In this document: positions 9,278 to 16,297 of the stretch, one piece after another
Position numbering within the stretch: position 1 is the first letter of the stretch
Layout of the letters: each line of letters starts with the position of its first letter
DNA from: Catellatospora vulcania
GTDB lineage: Bacteria; Actinomycetota; Actinomycetes; Mycobacteriales; Micromonosporaceae
NCBI RefSeq assembly: GCF_009720385.1
Contig: NZ_ML769304.1
Coordinates: 320,997-375,308, forward strand
Direction of reading: 5' to 3'
DNA length: 54,312 bases
Translations under genes and position numbers: made by a program
The notes under the pieces: generated by a model
Databases searched by the model: none
What the model was told of the DNA's origin: nothing
The model's input: only the letters and a program-made list of their open reading frames with translations

Positions 9278-10966
9278 CTACTTCTCCAGCCAGGCGTAGG
9301 CGAAGTACGGGGTGCCGTGGGAGGTGTCGACGACGACGTTGTGCAGCTTGGCGCTGAACGCCCAGAGCACGGAGTTGTCGTAGACGGGGAAGCCGGGCAC
9401 GAGCTCGGTAAGCCGCTGCTGGGCCTTGCTGTACAGCTCGGTCAGCTTCGTCTTGTCGCCGGTGCGCCGGGCCTCCTCCAGCCAGCCGTCGAGCTGGGCG
9501 TCGCTGATGCGGGAGGTGTTCTGGCCGAGGCGCTTGTCGTTGGGGATGCTGAAGGTGGCGTACTTGACGTAGAGCACGTCCGGGGTGTTGGTGTGCCAGA
9601 CGCCCGCGGACAGGTCGTAGTCGCCGCCGTAGCGCCGGGTGGTCAGCTGGGCGCTGGGCAGCAGTTCGATGTTGACCTTGATGCCGACCGCCTTCACCTG
9701 CGCCTGGACCAGGTCGAAGATCGGGCTGATGGTGGCGGTCTGGGCCACCGGCCACTGCACGAGCAGGGTCTTGCCGTCCTTGGTGCGGTAGCCCTCGGCG
9801 TCGCGGCCGGTCCAGCCGGCCTTGTCGAGCAGCTCGTCGGCCAGCTTCAGGTCGTGCCCGCGCAGCTTCACCTCGGGGTCGTAGTACTTGGTGACCCGGT
9901 CGACGAAGCTGGTGGCCAGCTGCCGCTCACCGAAGCCGACGGTCTTGACCAGGGCCTCCCGGTTGACCGCGGCGACGAACGCCTGCCGGATCGCGAGGTC
10001 GTCGAACGGAGCCCGGGAGGTGTTGAACTCGATGGTGTACGGCAGCCCGATCCGGTTGACGTTGGAGTACACCAGCTTCGGGTCGCTCTTGACCGCGGCG
10101 GCGTTCTGCGCCGGCACGTAGCCCGTGGCCTGGTACTGGTTGCTGACCAGCGAGTTGAACCGGACGGCGTCCTGCCCGACCCAGGAGACGTTGATCCCGT
10201 CCAGGTGCGCCGCGCCGGTCAGGCCGAGTTGCGGCGGAGCCCAGTCGTACCCCTGGCGCTTGGCGAACGTGGCGCCCTGCGTCTTGGTGTACCCGGTCAG
10301 CACGAAGGGACCGGAGCCCACCGGCTTCTCGCACAGCTGCGCCGGGGTGCTCTCCTTGATCGCCTTGGGTGACAGCAGGCCGAGCCAGCCCTGCGCGAGC
10401 ACGTCCAGGAACGGGGTGTACGGCTGCTTGAGCTTCACCTCCAGCGTGTACGGGTCGATGATGCGGCTGCTGTCGTACGGCGCGATGTAGGGCCCGGCCA
10501 GCGGCGAGCGGGTGTCCGGGTCGAGCATGTGCTCGAAGTTGGCGACCACGGCCGCCGCGTCGAACACCGCCCCGTCGCTGAAGGTCACGCCCTTGCGCAG
10601 GTGGAACGTGTACACGGTGCCGTCGGTGTTGATCTCCCACTTCTCGGCCAGCCACGGCCCGGGGTTGCCGGCGGCGTCGAGGTAGATGAGGTTGTCGGTG
10701 AGGATGCGCCCGAAGATCTGCTCCACGTCGGAGGAGATGGCGTGCGGGTCGAGGCACAGCGGGTCGGCGGACATCGACAGGTTCAGGATGCCCCCGTCGG
10801 CGGGGGCGCCCCCGCCGTTGAGCACCTCCCCTGCGGTACGCGACGACGCGTCCGCGCTGGCGGGAGTGGTGCCGCCGCCGGAGCCGCAGGCGGCCAGTGC
10901 TCCGATCGCGACGGTCGCGGCGAGCAGGCGGGTGGACAGGATGAAACGCACGGTGAAGCCCTTCAC
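9278..10966 (-). CDS. ABC transporter substrate-binding lipoprotein, family 5 (Opp/Dpp/Gsi)
   Basis: A 562-aa extracytoplasmic solute-binding lipoprotein. The signal peptide ends in a lipobox (ATVAIGALAACGSGGG, Cys about residue 27). The mature part has the SBP_bac_5 hallmarks LAEKWEINTDGTVYTFHLRKGVTFSDGAVFDAAAV and AIRQAFVAAVNREALV. The first start is GTG at 10966. An internal GTG at 10951 has AAGGG seven bases upstream and may be the true start (557 aa). It is the first structural gene of the leftward operon, 150 nt after a Cys leader peptide. The ligand is unknown; family 5 proteins bind peptides, glutathione, nickel chelates or opines, and sulfur limitation is suggested by context. Confidence 0.92.
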   Translation of the reverse strand: MKGFTVRFILSTRLLAATVAIGALAACGSGGGTTPASADASSRTAGEVLNGGGAPADGGILNLSMSADPLCLDPHAISSDVEQIFGRILTDNLIYLDAAGNPGPWLAEKWEINTDGTVYTFHLRKGVTFSDGAVFDAAAVVANFEHMLDPDTRSPLAGPYIAPYDSSRIIDPYTLEVKLKQPYTPFLDVLAQGWLGLLSPKAIKESTPAQLCEKPVGSGPFVLTGYTKTQGATFAKRQGYDWAPPQLGLTGAAHLDGINVSWVGQDAVRFNSLVSNQYQATGYVPAQNAAAVKSDPKLVYSNVNRIGLPYTIEFNTSRAPFDDLAIRQAFVAAVNREALVKTVGFGERQLATSFVDRVTKYYDPEVKLRGHDLKLADELLDKAGWTGRDAEGYRTKDGKTLLVQWPVAQTATISPIFDLVQAQVKAVGIKVNIELLPSAQLTTRRYGGDYDLSAGVWHTNTPDVLYVKYATFSIPNDKRLGQNTSRISDAQLDGWLEEARRTGDKTKLTELYSKAQQRLTELVPGFPVYDNSVLWAFSAKLHNVVVDTSHGTPYFAYAWLEK

Positions 10967-10990
10967 AAGGGGTAGGGGTGTGCCGAGACG

Positions 10991-11016
10991 GCCGCTCTCG
11001 TGGGGTCGAGAGCGGC
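10991..11016 (-). promoter_or_regulatory. Attenuator-like hairpin B in the SBP leader
   Basis: A perfect 10-bp inverted repeat, GCCGCTCTCG / CGAGAGCGGC, with a 6-nt loop sits between the leader peptide stop and the binding-protein start, 25 nt before the GTG at 10966. On the transcript it could act as a terminator stem or block the ribosome-binding site. A neighbouring GACTC-G-GAGTC repeat (11021-11031) could form an alternative fold. There is no U tract after the stem, which is usual for high-GC actinobacterial terminators. Confidence 0.6.
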
Positions 11017-11074
11017 TCGGGACTCGGAGTCGAGGAGCGCGGGTCGGGGCGAGGGCTACGGTGCCGCTCGGCGC

Positions 11075-11120
11075 GACGCCGCGGAACGATCAGGCCTGAG
11101 GCAGGCCGGTGCGCGGCGTC
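11075..11120 (-). promoter_or_regulatory. Nested hairpin A at the leader-peptide stop codon
   Basis: The outer arms GACGCCGCG (11075-11083) and CGCGGCGTC (11112-11120) are perfectly complementary. An inner stem GGCCTG / CAGGCC (11093-11098, 11102-11107) has a 3-nt loop. The outer arm overlaps the leader peptide stop codon, so a ribosome paused on the last Cys codon would cover one arm and change folding of the downstream RNA. That geometry is what transcription attenuation requires; function is inferred. Confidence 0.55.
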
Positions 11121-11190
11121 AACAGCCGCTGCTGCACACCCGTTGGAAGTCCACATGGCGCCGTTGGGTCAGGCGCAGGCTCCGCTTCAT
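11119..11190 (-). CDS. Sulfur-type regulatory leader peptide, 23 codons
   Basis: A short frame encoding a 23-residue peptide whose core LTQRRHVDFQRVCSSGC matches the actinobacterial putative leader peptides (R-R-x-V-D-x-x-R-V-x-S-x-x-C) found upstream of sulfur-assimilation and sulfonate transport genes. Two Cys codons (TGC, TGT) occur in the last five positions, the final one directly before TGA. ATG at 11190 follows CTACGGTCCCTACCC, with no strong Shine-Dalgarno. The ABC importer operon follows on the same strand after two hairpins. Likely role: slow translation at Cys codons when cysteine is scarce permits read-through into the importer. The family match is from memory of the motif; regulation is inferred. 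Confidence 0.82.
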   Translation of the reverse strand: MKRSLRLTQRRHVDFQRVCSSGC

Positions 11191-11337
11191 GGGTAGGGAC
11201 CGTAGGAGCGCCGCGGCAAGACCGTCCAGGCTTTTGTGACCCAGCTCACACACTTCTCCTGTATATCCCATAGATTTAATATGAATTATCTGCTCGATGG
11301 ATTGTGCTGCCCTACCTGCGCGTGTCAGCATCCGTTC
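11191..11337. promoter_or_regulatory. Divergent AT-rich control region between the two sulfur operons
   Basis: This 147-bp space separates the leftward leader peptide from the rightward DszC-like gene. Bases about 11259-11300 are strikingly AT-rich for this genome and contain TATATCCCATAGATTTAAT, with a CATA-N7-TATG dyad (11269-11283) resembling LysR-type T-N11-A boxes. Promoters for both operons presumably lie here. I could not pick convincing -35/-10 pairs on either strand. Confidence 0.5.
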
Positions 11338-12582
11338 ATGGTCAGCTCCACACCGGATCTCGTTTCGGCACCCGTCGATGCGTTGTCCATTCCCGACACC
11401 GTGCCCGCGCACGTCATCCGTGACGACGCCGAGGCGCTGCGGGTCGCGGCGGCGCTCGCCGTGGAGTTCGCGGCCCGCGCGGCCGAACGCGACGCCGACC
11501 GCCGGCTGCCGCACGCGCAGATCGCCCGGCTGAGCGCGAGCGGCCTGCTGGCCATCACCGTGCCCGCCGAAAACGGCGGCGCCGACGCGAGCACGGCCAC
11601 CGTGACCGAGGTCTTCCGGCTGCTGGCCGCCGCCGACCCGAACATCGCCCAGATCCCGCACAGCCACTTCGTGTACGTCAACGTGCTGCGCCACAACGGC
11701 ACCGCCGAGCAGCGCAGGTTCTTCTTCGGCGAGGTGCTCGCCGGGAGGCGCATCGGCAACGCCCAGTCCGAGACCGGCACCAAGCACCTCATGGACTACC
11801 GCACCCGGCTAACCCCCGACGGCGACGGCTACCGGCTCGACGGCACGAAGTTCTACGCCACCGGCGCGCTGTTCGCCGACTGGATCGCCGTGCTGGCCCG
11901 CGCCGACGACGACAGGCTGCACGTCGCGTACACCCCCGCCGACGACCCCGGCGTCACCGTCGTCGACGACTGGAACGGCATGGGCCAGCGCACCACCGCC
12001 AGCGGCACCGTGCACCTCGACCGCGTCGCCGTGCCCGCCGACCGGATCGTCCCGCACCACCTGACCTTCACCGGCCCGCAGCTCTACGGCGCGTTCGCGC
12101 AGATCGTGCACGCCGCCATCGACGTCGGCATCGCCGAGGGCGCACTGTCCGACGCCGCCGAGTTCGTGCGCACCAAGACCCGGCCCTGGTTCGAGGCCGA
12201 CGTGCCGACCGCCGCCGAGGACCCGCTGCTCGTGCAGCGCTTCGGCGAGCTGGACCTGCAGCTGCGGGCCGCCCGCGCGCTGCTGGCCCACGCCGCCGCC
12301 GAGGTCGACCGGGCCGCCGCCGACCTGCACGACGACTCCGCCGCCGGCGCGTCGCTGGCCGTCGCCGCCGCCAAGGCGTACGCCGACCGCGCCGCCAACG
12401 AGATCAGCAGCGCCCTGTTCGAAGTCAGCGGCACCCGGTCCAGCCTCGACGAGTACAACCTGCACCGGCACTGGCGCAACGCCCGCACCCACACCCTGCA
12501 CGACCCCGTCCGCTGGAAGATCCAGCACCTCGGCCGCGCCGCCCTCAACGGCACTCCCCCACCCCGCCACGGCCTGCTCTGA
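11338..12582 (+). CDS. DszC/SfnB-type flavin monooxygenase (acyl-CoA dehydrogenase fold), copy 2
   Basis: A 414-aa enzyme of the SfnB/DszC subgroup, likely FMNH2-dependent. Visible: LLAITVPAENGGADAS, DPNIAQIPHSHFVYVN, GTKFYATGALFADWIA, GMGQRTTASGTVHLDRV and the C-terminal HRHWRNARTHTLHDP. Paralogous to 2626-3834 but clearly diverged. The start at 11338 (MVSSTPDLVSAPVD) is chosen because the region before it is Cys-rich and unlike the family. The frame stays open upstream through an ATG at 11281, which would add a 19-residue extension containing CCPTCAC. Neither ATG has a clear ribosome-binding site. First gene of the rightward sulfur operon. Confidence 0.87.
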   Translation: MVSSTPDLVSAPVDALSIPDTVPAHVIRDDAEALRVAAALAVEFAARAAERDADRRLPHAQIARLSASGLLAITVPAENGGADASTATVTEVFRLLAAADPNIAQIPHSHFVYVNVLRHNGTAEQRRFFFGEVLAGRRIGNAQSETGTKHLMDYRTRLTPDGDGYRLDGTKFYATGALFADWIAVLARADDDRLHVAYTPADDPGVTVVDDWNGMGQRTTASGTVHLDRVAVPADRIVPHHLTFTGPQLYGAFAQIVHAAIDVGIAEGALSDAAEFVRTKTRPWFEADVPTAAEDPLLVQRFGELDLQLRAARALLAHAAAEVDRAAADLHDDSAAGASLAVAAAKAYADRAANEISSALFEVSGTRSSLDEYNLHRHWRNARTHTLHDPVRWKIQHLGRAALNGTPPPRHGLL

Positions 12583-12597
12583 CCGCCCGACAGACGT

Positions 12598-12656
12598 CGG
12601 TCCGGGAGCCGCGACGCCGCGAGTTCGGCGACCACGGCGTGGCGGCTCCCGGACCG
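12598..12656 (+). promoter_or_regulatory. Long hairpin between the DszC-like and SsuD-like genes
   Basis: Perfect 15-bp arms CGGTCCGGGAGCCGC (12598-12612) and GCGGCTCCCGGACCG (12642-12656) are continued, after one G.G mismatch, by ACGCCG / CGGCGT, giving about 21 paired bases and a 15-nt loop. It starts 16 nt after the upstream stop and ends 31 nt before the next ATG. It may be an intra-operonic terminator or an RNA stability element that sets the ratio of the two enzymes. Confidence 0.6.
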
Positions 12657-12686
12657 CGACCCACCCGAACAGCACGGAGACAGCAC

Positions 12687-13841
12687 ATGAGCCTCACCTT
12701 CCACTGGTTCCTGCCCACCTACGGCGACAGCCGGTTCATCGTCGGCGGCGGCCACGGCCTGCCCGCGGGCGTGGCCGGCGGCGCGCGCCCGGCGACCCTG
12801 GCCTACCTCGGCCAGATCGCCCGCACCGCCGAGCAGCTGGGCTTCGTCGGCGCGCTCACGCCGACCGGGGCCTGGTGCGAGGACGCCTGGCTGTCCACCG
12901 CGATGCTCACCGAGGTCACCGAACGCCTGAAGTTCCTCGTCGCGTTCCGCCCCGGCCTGCTGTCGCCGACCCTGGCCGCGCAGATGGCCGCGACCTTCCA
13001 GCGCCACTCCAACGGCAGGCTGCTGCTCAACGTCGTCGTCGGCGGCGAGACCCACGAGCAGCGCGCGTACGGCGACTGGCTCGACAAGGACGCCCGCTAC
13101 GCCCGCGCCGACGAGTTCCTGCACGTCGTGCGCTCGCTGTGGCGGGGCGGCAGCGTCGACTTCACCGGCGAGCACCACCGCATCGAGGGCGCGACCATCC
13201 CCCGGGTGCCCGACCCCGTGCCGCCGATCTACTTCGGCGGCTCGTCCCAGGCCGCCGGCCCGGTCGCCGCCAAGCACGCCGACGTCTACCTCACCTGGGG
13301 CGAGCCGCCCGCGCAGGTCGCCGGCAAGCTCGACTGGATCCGCAAGCTCGCCGCCGAGGAGGGCCGCGAGCTGCGTTACGGCATCCGGCTGCATGTCATC
13401 GCCCGCGACACCGCCGACGAGGCCTGGGCCCAGGCCCGCAAGCTGCTCGAAGGCATCAGCGACGACGACATCGCCAAGGTGCAGGCGGGCCTGGCCCGCA
13501 GCGAGTCCGAGGGGCAGAAGCGCATGCTCGCCCTGCACGGCGGCAAGCGCGACGACCTGCAGATCGCCCCGAACCTGTGGGCGGGCGTCGGCCTGGTCCG
13601 CGGCGGCGCGGGCACCGCGCTGGTCGGCAGCCACACCGAGATCGCCGACCGCATCGCCGAGTACGCCGACCTCGGCATCAGCGAGTTCATCCTCTCCGGC
13701 CACCCGCACGTCGAGGAGGCGTACTGGTTCGGCGAGGGCGTGCTGCCGATCCTGCGCGAGCGCGGCCTGTGGACGCACCCGGCCGGCGACCCGGCGCGCG
13801 AACTGCCGAACATCCCCTTCGCCGCAGCCAAGACCCGATAG
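12687..13841 (+). CDS. SsuD-like FMNH2-dependent alkanesulfonate monooxygenase
   Basis: A 384-aa LLM monooxygenase close in length to SsuD (about 380 aa). Evidence: MSLTFHWFLPTYGDSR at the N-terminus, TPTGAWCEDAWLSTAMLTEVTERLKFLVAFRPGLLSPTLAAQMAATFQRHSNGRLLLNVVVGG, GDWLDKDARYARADEFLHVVRSLW and PPIYFGGSSQAAGPVAAKHADVYLTWGEPP. SsuD oxygenates alkanesulfonates to aldehyde plus sulfite. The ATG at 12687 has GGAGA six bases upstream, preferred over an in-frame ATG at 12639 inside the hairpin region. The SsuE-like reductase on the opposite strand (3836-4387) may serve this enzyme too. Confidence 0.92.
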   Translation: MSLTFHWFLPTYGDSRFIVGGGHGLPAGVAGGARPATLAYLGQIARTAEQLGFVGALTPTGAWCEDAWLSTAMLTEVTERLKFLVAFRPGLLSPTLAAQMAATFQRHSNGRLLLNVVVGGETHEQRAYGDWLDKDARYARADEFLHVVRSLWRGGSVDFTGEHHRIEGATIPRVPDPVPPIYFGGSSQAAGPVAAKHADVYLTWGEPPAQVAGKLDWIRKLAAEEGRELRYGIRLHVIARDTADEAWAQARKLLEGISDDDIAKVQAGLARSESEGQKRMLALHGGKRDDLQIAPNLWAGVGLVRGGAGTALVGSHTEIADRIAEYADLGISEFILSGHPHVEEAYWFGEGVLPILRERGLWTHPAGDPARELPNIPFAAAKTR

Positions 13842-13852
13842 AAGGTGGCCCC

Positions 13853-14605
13853 ATGACCGGATCGACGAACCAGGTGCGCAGCCAAGCCGTTGTCCACCGC
13901 TGTACACCGGTGTCGTCGACGGGCCCGCTCGGCCGGCTGATCCCCCATGCCGCGCGGCCCGACCGCTGGTGCTGGGGCCCCGACCAGGGATTCCATCCCC
14001 GGTCGGCCCCACACCAGCGGGTCCAGCTCACCCCCGCCGCGGGTCTGCTGACCCGCGGGCGGACCATCGGCGTACGCCAGGCCGTGGCGCTCGGCGCAGC
14101 CGGGGCGCACGCCGACCTCGCGCACGCGTTCAGCGAACTCGACTCATGGGTGCCGTTCCCCGACGCGGACGTGTTCGCGCACCTCGGGTGGGCCGTCCGG
14201 CACCTCGACGGAGCCGACGACGACGTGCTGCGTGACATTGTCGTGCAGGCGCTACGGTCGATCGACGAAGAGCTGCTGCCGACATCGTGGCGGCGGCCGC
14301 TGGCCATCGCGGCCGCCGGTGCGGAGGTCTCGGCGGCGGAGCAGGCGTGGCTGCGCAACGCTTGCGATGCGGCGTACCGGCGGCTGACCAGGTTCGAGAC
14401 CGGCTGGCCGCAGCCGCCCGCCGACCGGCAAGCCTGGTGGGACTACGCGGCCGCGCGAGCCTGCACCGCGCTGCGCGACGGCGACTGGGTCAGTGCCGCC
14501 CGTGCCGTGACCGATCTGTACGGCCTGACCGGCCCGGATCCGCAGCAGGCTGCCGAGTGGCTGACAGCGATCACCGATCGCGCCGCCGTCATGCGTCCAG
14601 ACTGA
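13853..14605 (+). CDS. Unrecognised 250-aa protein in the sulfur operon
   Basis: A 250-aa protein I do not recognise. The ATG is preceded by GAAGGTGG and lies 11 nt after the SsuD-like stop, and codon third positions are strongly G/C, so it is probably real and co-transcribed. The N-terminal 80 residues are rich in His, Pro and Trp (PDRWCWGPDQGFHPRS). The rest is Ala/Leu-rich and probably helical, with several W-D and D-W pairs (WWDYAAARACTALRDGDW). No signal peptide, membrane segment or catalytic motif is visible. A cytosolic helical-repeat or accessory protein is possible. Confidence 0.7.
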   Translation: MTGSTNQVRSQAVVHRCTPVSSTGPLGRLIPHAARPDRWCWGPDQGFHPRSAPHQRVQLTPAAGLLTRGRTIGVRQAVALGAAGAHADLAHAFSELDSWVPFPDADVFAHLGWAVRHLDGADDDVLRDIVVQALRSIDEELLPTSWRRPLAIAAAGAEVSAAEQAWLRNACDAAYRRLTRFETGWPQPPADRQAWWDYAAARACTALRDGDWVSAARAVTDLYGLTGPDPQQAAEWLTAITDRAAVMRPD

Positions 14606-14753
14606 CGACACGAATTCGACCGACCGCCGCATCGTGGACGGCGGGCGGGTGTGAGTGGTGCGTGTCGACGGGCAACCGTTGCCGGCGCGGGTCCGCGCCC
14701 AGCCGGATGGCCGTTGCCCCCCACGCGTGCGTCCGCGCATTTACGCTTCGCGA

Positions 14754-15245
14754 ATGAATTTCCACAAGATGGCGCGGCATGCCCTCGCCACCGCGCTGGT
14801 CGCCGGCGCGCTGGTAGCAGGGTTCGGCGCTCCCGCCCAGGCGGCGGAATCGACCTGCAACAGCAAGGGGCAGGCCTGGCTCGAGCACCAGGCTTACGGC
14901 ACGAAGGTCCCCCTCTACAACACCAGTCAGCGGTGCAAGCTCACCCCCGGTGACGGGGAGGGCGGTTACAACGCGGGCGTGGAGGGCCTTCAGTACAACC
15001 TGAACAAGTGCATGCGACCGATGATCATCGCCAGTGGCAGCGGCTACACCGACCTGCGGTTCGATCCGCTGGTCGAGGACGGCGAGTTCGGCTCGCTCAC
15101 GAAGAACGCGCTGATCAAGGTGCAGAAGTATGTCAACCGCTACTACGGGGTGGGCATCGCCACCGACGGCGGCTACGGTCCGCAGACCCGGTCCTGGATG
15201 GAGTACTGGGACGGGAGTGAGTGCGGGTTCCTGTCCCTGCCATAG
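14754..15245 (+). CDS. Secreted peptidoglycan-binding-domain protein
   Basis: A 163-aa exported protein. Residues 1-34 form a Sec signal peptide (basic start, ALATALVAGALVAGF core, APAQAAE cleavage region). The mature part has Cys residues that could form disulfides and a PG_binding_1-like repeat: VEGLQYNLNKCM, FDPLVEDGEFGSLTKNALIKVQKYVNRYYGV..DGGYGPQTRSWM. No hydrolase domain is present, so it probably binds cell wall rather than cleaving it. The ATG at 14754 was chosen because the signal peptide begins there; the open frame upstream reads as non-protein-like Arg/Pro sequence. Followed by a strong hairpin. Confidence 0.85.
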   Translation: MNFHKMARHALATALVAGALVAGFGAPAQAAESTCNSKGQAWLEHQAYGTKVPLYNTSQRCKLTPGDGEGGYNAGVEGLQYNLNKCMRPMIIASGSGYTDLRFDPLVEDGEFGSLTKNALIKVQKYVNRYYGVGIATDGGYGPQTRSWMEYWDGSECGFLSLP

Positions 15246-15300
15246 CCGAACGCGCTTGACCTGCGAACACTACTCTGGGTAGCGGAGGACCCAGATCACC

Positions 15301-15359
15301 GCCGGCGGTGAGCCCGGCACCGCACGCGTCGGGTGCGGTGCCGGCCCGCCACCGCCGGC
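15301..15359 (+). terminator. Two-tier hairpin after the peptidoglycan-binding gene
   Basis: Inner arms CCGGCACCGCAC (15314-15325) / GTGCGGTGCCGG (15333-15344) with a 7-nt loop, and outer arms GCCGGCGGTG (15301-15310) / CACCGCCGGC (15350-15359), are separated by a small internal loop. It lies 55 nt beyond the upstream stop and is most simply a terminator. A weak promoter-like pair, TTGACC (15256-15261) and TAGCGG (15280-15285) at 18-nt spacing, precedes it, so it could instead be the structured 5' leader of the membrane protein gene. Confidence 0.6.
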
Positions 15360-15531
15360 AGCGAGCGCCCGGTGCGGATTCGGCGCGGCTCAGCCGATCG
15401 GCTCGCCTTGCGAACTCCGTCCTGACCGGACACCATGAGACGACCGCACGAGATCGACGGGGGCCACCATCTTCAGTACGTCGGCAACTCCGGGGACCGA
15501 GCTTTCGGATCACCGGCGGGCGGGAACGGCG

Positions 15532-16251
15532 GTGCTGTTCGCCTCAGCGGCGAGCGCCGTCGTGCTGGCCGTGCCCGGTGGCTTCCGTATTTTCGACGAC
15601 GTCGCCACCCTCTACGGCGCGGGCCGCTGGGTACTGCTGGCGCTGCTGGCCGTAGGCGGACTCGTCTTGTTGCGGGGCAGACCGGTCGCCGCCGACGTCG
15701 CCGCGACAGCAGGTCTGTTCGCCGCAGGACAGCTCAGCGCCACCGGCATCTGGGCGGTGAAGCACTGGCGTCCCTTCTCCGGCATGGTCGGCACCGGCTA
15801 CAACATTCTTCCCCTGCTGATGCCGTTGGCAGCCGTCCTGGCCGTCGCGGGCGCGGTGGCCGCGGTGGTCTGCCTGGCCGTGATGCGTCGCAGCGGCGTC
15901 CTGGCCGCGCAAACCCATGGATACCAGCGCTGGGTCGCCTTCGCGACCGGCGCGGCAGTCGCGGTCGGCCTGCCGGTCGCGATGCTGGGCGGCCTGTCCC
16001 CGATCACCCTGCTCGGTGCGTACGCGCTGCTCTTCGGACTGCCGTGGGGCATCGCCCTGGCCGCGACCGGCTGGCTGCGCCGCGACGCGGCGCTCACCGC
16101 AGGCGCCCTCGTGACTGTCAGCGCGCTGACCGCCGTCGGCTGGAGCATCGGCCACAGCACTGATTGGCCTTCCGTCTCCTTCCACTTCCTCACCGTCGCC
16201 GTCGTAAGCACCGTCGCGACCGCCCTGCGCCTACCCGCCCAAGGCCGCTGA
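15532..16251 (+). CDS. Multi-pass membrane protein, start uncertain
   Basis: At least 239 aa with six to seven hydrophobic helices (for example AVVLAVPGG, WVLLALLAVGGLVLL, LLMPLAAVLAVAGAVAAVVCLAVM, ITLLGAYALLFGLPWGIALAATG). No transporter or enzyme motif is recognised. The first canonical start is GTG at 15532, but the same frame is open back to 15439 and reads like a normal N-terminus (ATIFSTSATPGTELSDHRRAGTAV). It holds no ATG, GTG or TTG; GGGGG-N5-ATC at 15469 is a possible rare start, or a one-base error hides a link to the ATG at 15435. Convergent with the epoxide hydrolase downstream. Confidence 0.7.
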   Translation: MLFASAASAVVLAVPGGFRIFDDVATLYGAGRWVLLALLAVGGLVLLRGRPVAADVAATAGLFAAGQLSATGIWAVKHWRPFSGMVGTGYNILPLLMPLAAVLAVAGAVAAVVCLAVMRRSGVLAAQTHGYQRWVAFATGAAVAVGLPVAMLGGLSPITLLGAYALLFGLPWGIALAATGWLRRDAALTAGALVTVSALTAVGWSIGHSTDWPSVSFHFLTVAVVSTVATALRLPAQGR

Positions 16252-16297
16252 CACGCGTCCATCGCGTCATTCTCGGACTGTCCTGCAGCACCCGCTC

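Noticed and set aside
11297..11533. Short plus-strand frame starting MDCAALPARV as a second leader peptide
   Set aside because: It continues for 78 codons over the monooxygenase gene in a shadow frame and lacks the leader motif.
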